A DNA stretch of 24,073 nucleotides from Deltaproteobacteria bacterium (lineage in GTDB: Bacteria > Desulfobacterota > DSM-4660 > Desulfatiglandales > B25-G16): contig CP070752.1 of NCBI GenBank assembly GCA_020348625.1, positions 2,042,417 through 2,066,489 of the forward strand, written 5' to 3'. The position numbers were made by a program, and so were the translations under genes. Numbering within the stretch: position 1 is the stretch's first letter; each line of letters opens with the position of its first letter. Positions 24,025-24,073 of this stretch are shown piece after piece. The notes beneath the pieces are model-generated. The model had not been told where the DNA came from. It ran no database searches and was given only the letters and a program-made list of their open reading frames with translations.

Positions 24025-24073
24025 TTCAGTTTCTCCTCTCAACTCATCGTAAGACAAATCATGCTATGGTCAT

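Noticed and set aside
1..24073. tRNA, rRNA genes or a CRISPR array
   Set aside because: No cloverleaf-like or rRNA-like stretch was seen in the gaps, and no regularly spaced direct repeats were found.

Overview
The window reads as a stretch of chromosome from a Gram-negative bacterium. The gene order phoH, 7TM-HD hydrolase, ybeY, pdxJ, acpS, tsaE, lysC, together with panC next to a deoxynucleoside kinase and NifU/NifS-type Fe-S assembly, resembles Deltaproteobacteria (Desulfobacterota). That placement is inference from gene content and my memory of gene orders; no rRNA or other phylogenetic marker was tested.

Region 1 (1-15465, minus strand) is one long co-directional run, read right to left from a promoter just upstream of phoH. 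It holds housekeeping genes: PhoH-like ATPase, PgpH-type 7TM-HD phosphodiesterase and YbeY (RNA and second-messenger functions), PdxJ (vitamin B6), AcpS (lipid synthesis), TsaE, LysC, a membrane-anchored SLBB/helix-hairpin-helix protein, a CHASE2-Ser/Thr kinase, TsaD, RsmA, a deoxynucleoside kinase, PanC and MetK. TsaE and TsaD are two parts of the tRNA t6A machinery; MetK makes the S-adenosylmethionine that RsmA uses. Most genes are tightly spaced, and ybeY overlaps its upstream neighbour by 101 bases. A 215-base gap before lysC holds nested inverted repeats, and a candidate internal promoter lies before metK.

Region 2 (15466-16782) carries a small L12-like/zinc-ribbon gene (plus) converging on a stand-alone EF-Tu-domain-2-like gene (minus) with a near-consensus promoter. 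Next comes a 513-base non-coding stretch with strong hairpins. Part of it looks like the decayed right end of an IS200/IS605-type element (possible tnpB tail and omega-RNA-like stem).

Region 3 (16783-19720, plus) is a three-gene ABC-2 cassette: a secreted, membrane-anchored protein with three Ig-like (NEW3-type) repeats, an ATPase and a permease, tightly coupled. It is richer in C/G-ending codons than its neighbours, so it may be horizontally acquired; its substrate is unknown.

Region 4 (19790-22325, plus) has a metallo-beta-lactamase-fold hydrolase, a PiT phosphate transporter and its PhoU-like DUF47 partner. Region 5 (22392-window end, minus) has NifS-type cysteine desulfurase overlapping the NifU/IscU-type scaffold upstream of it. 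I found no rRNA, tRNA or CRISPR array.
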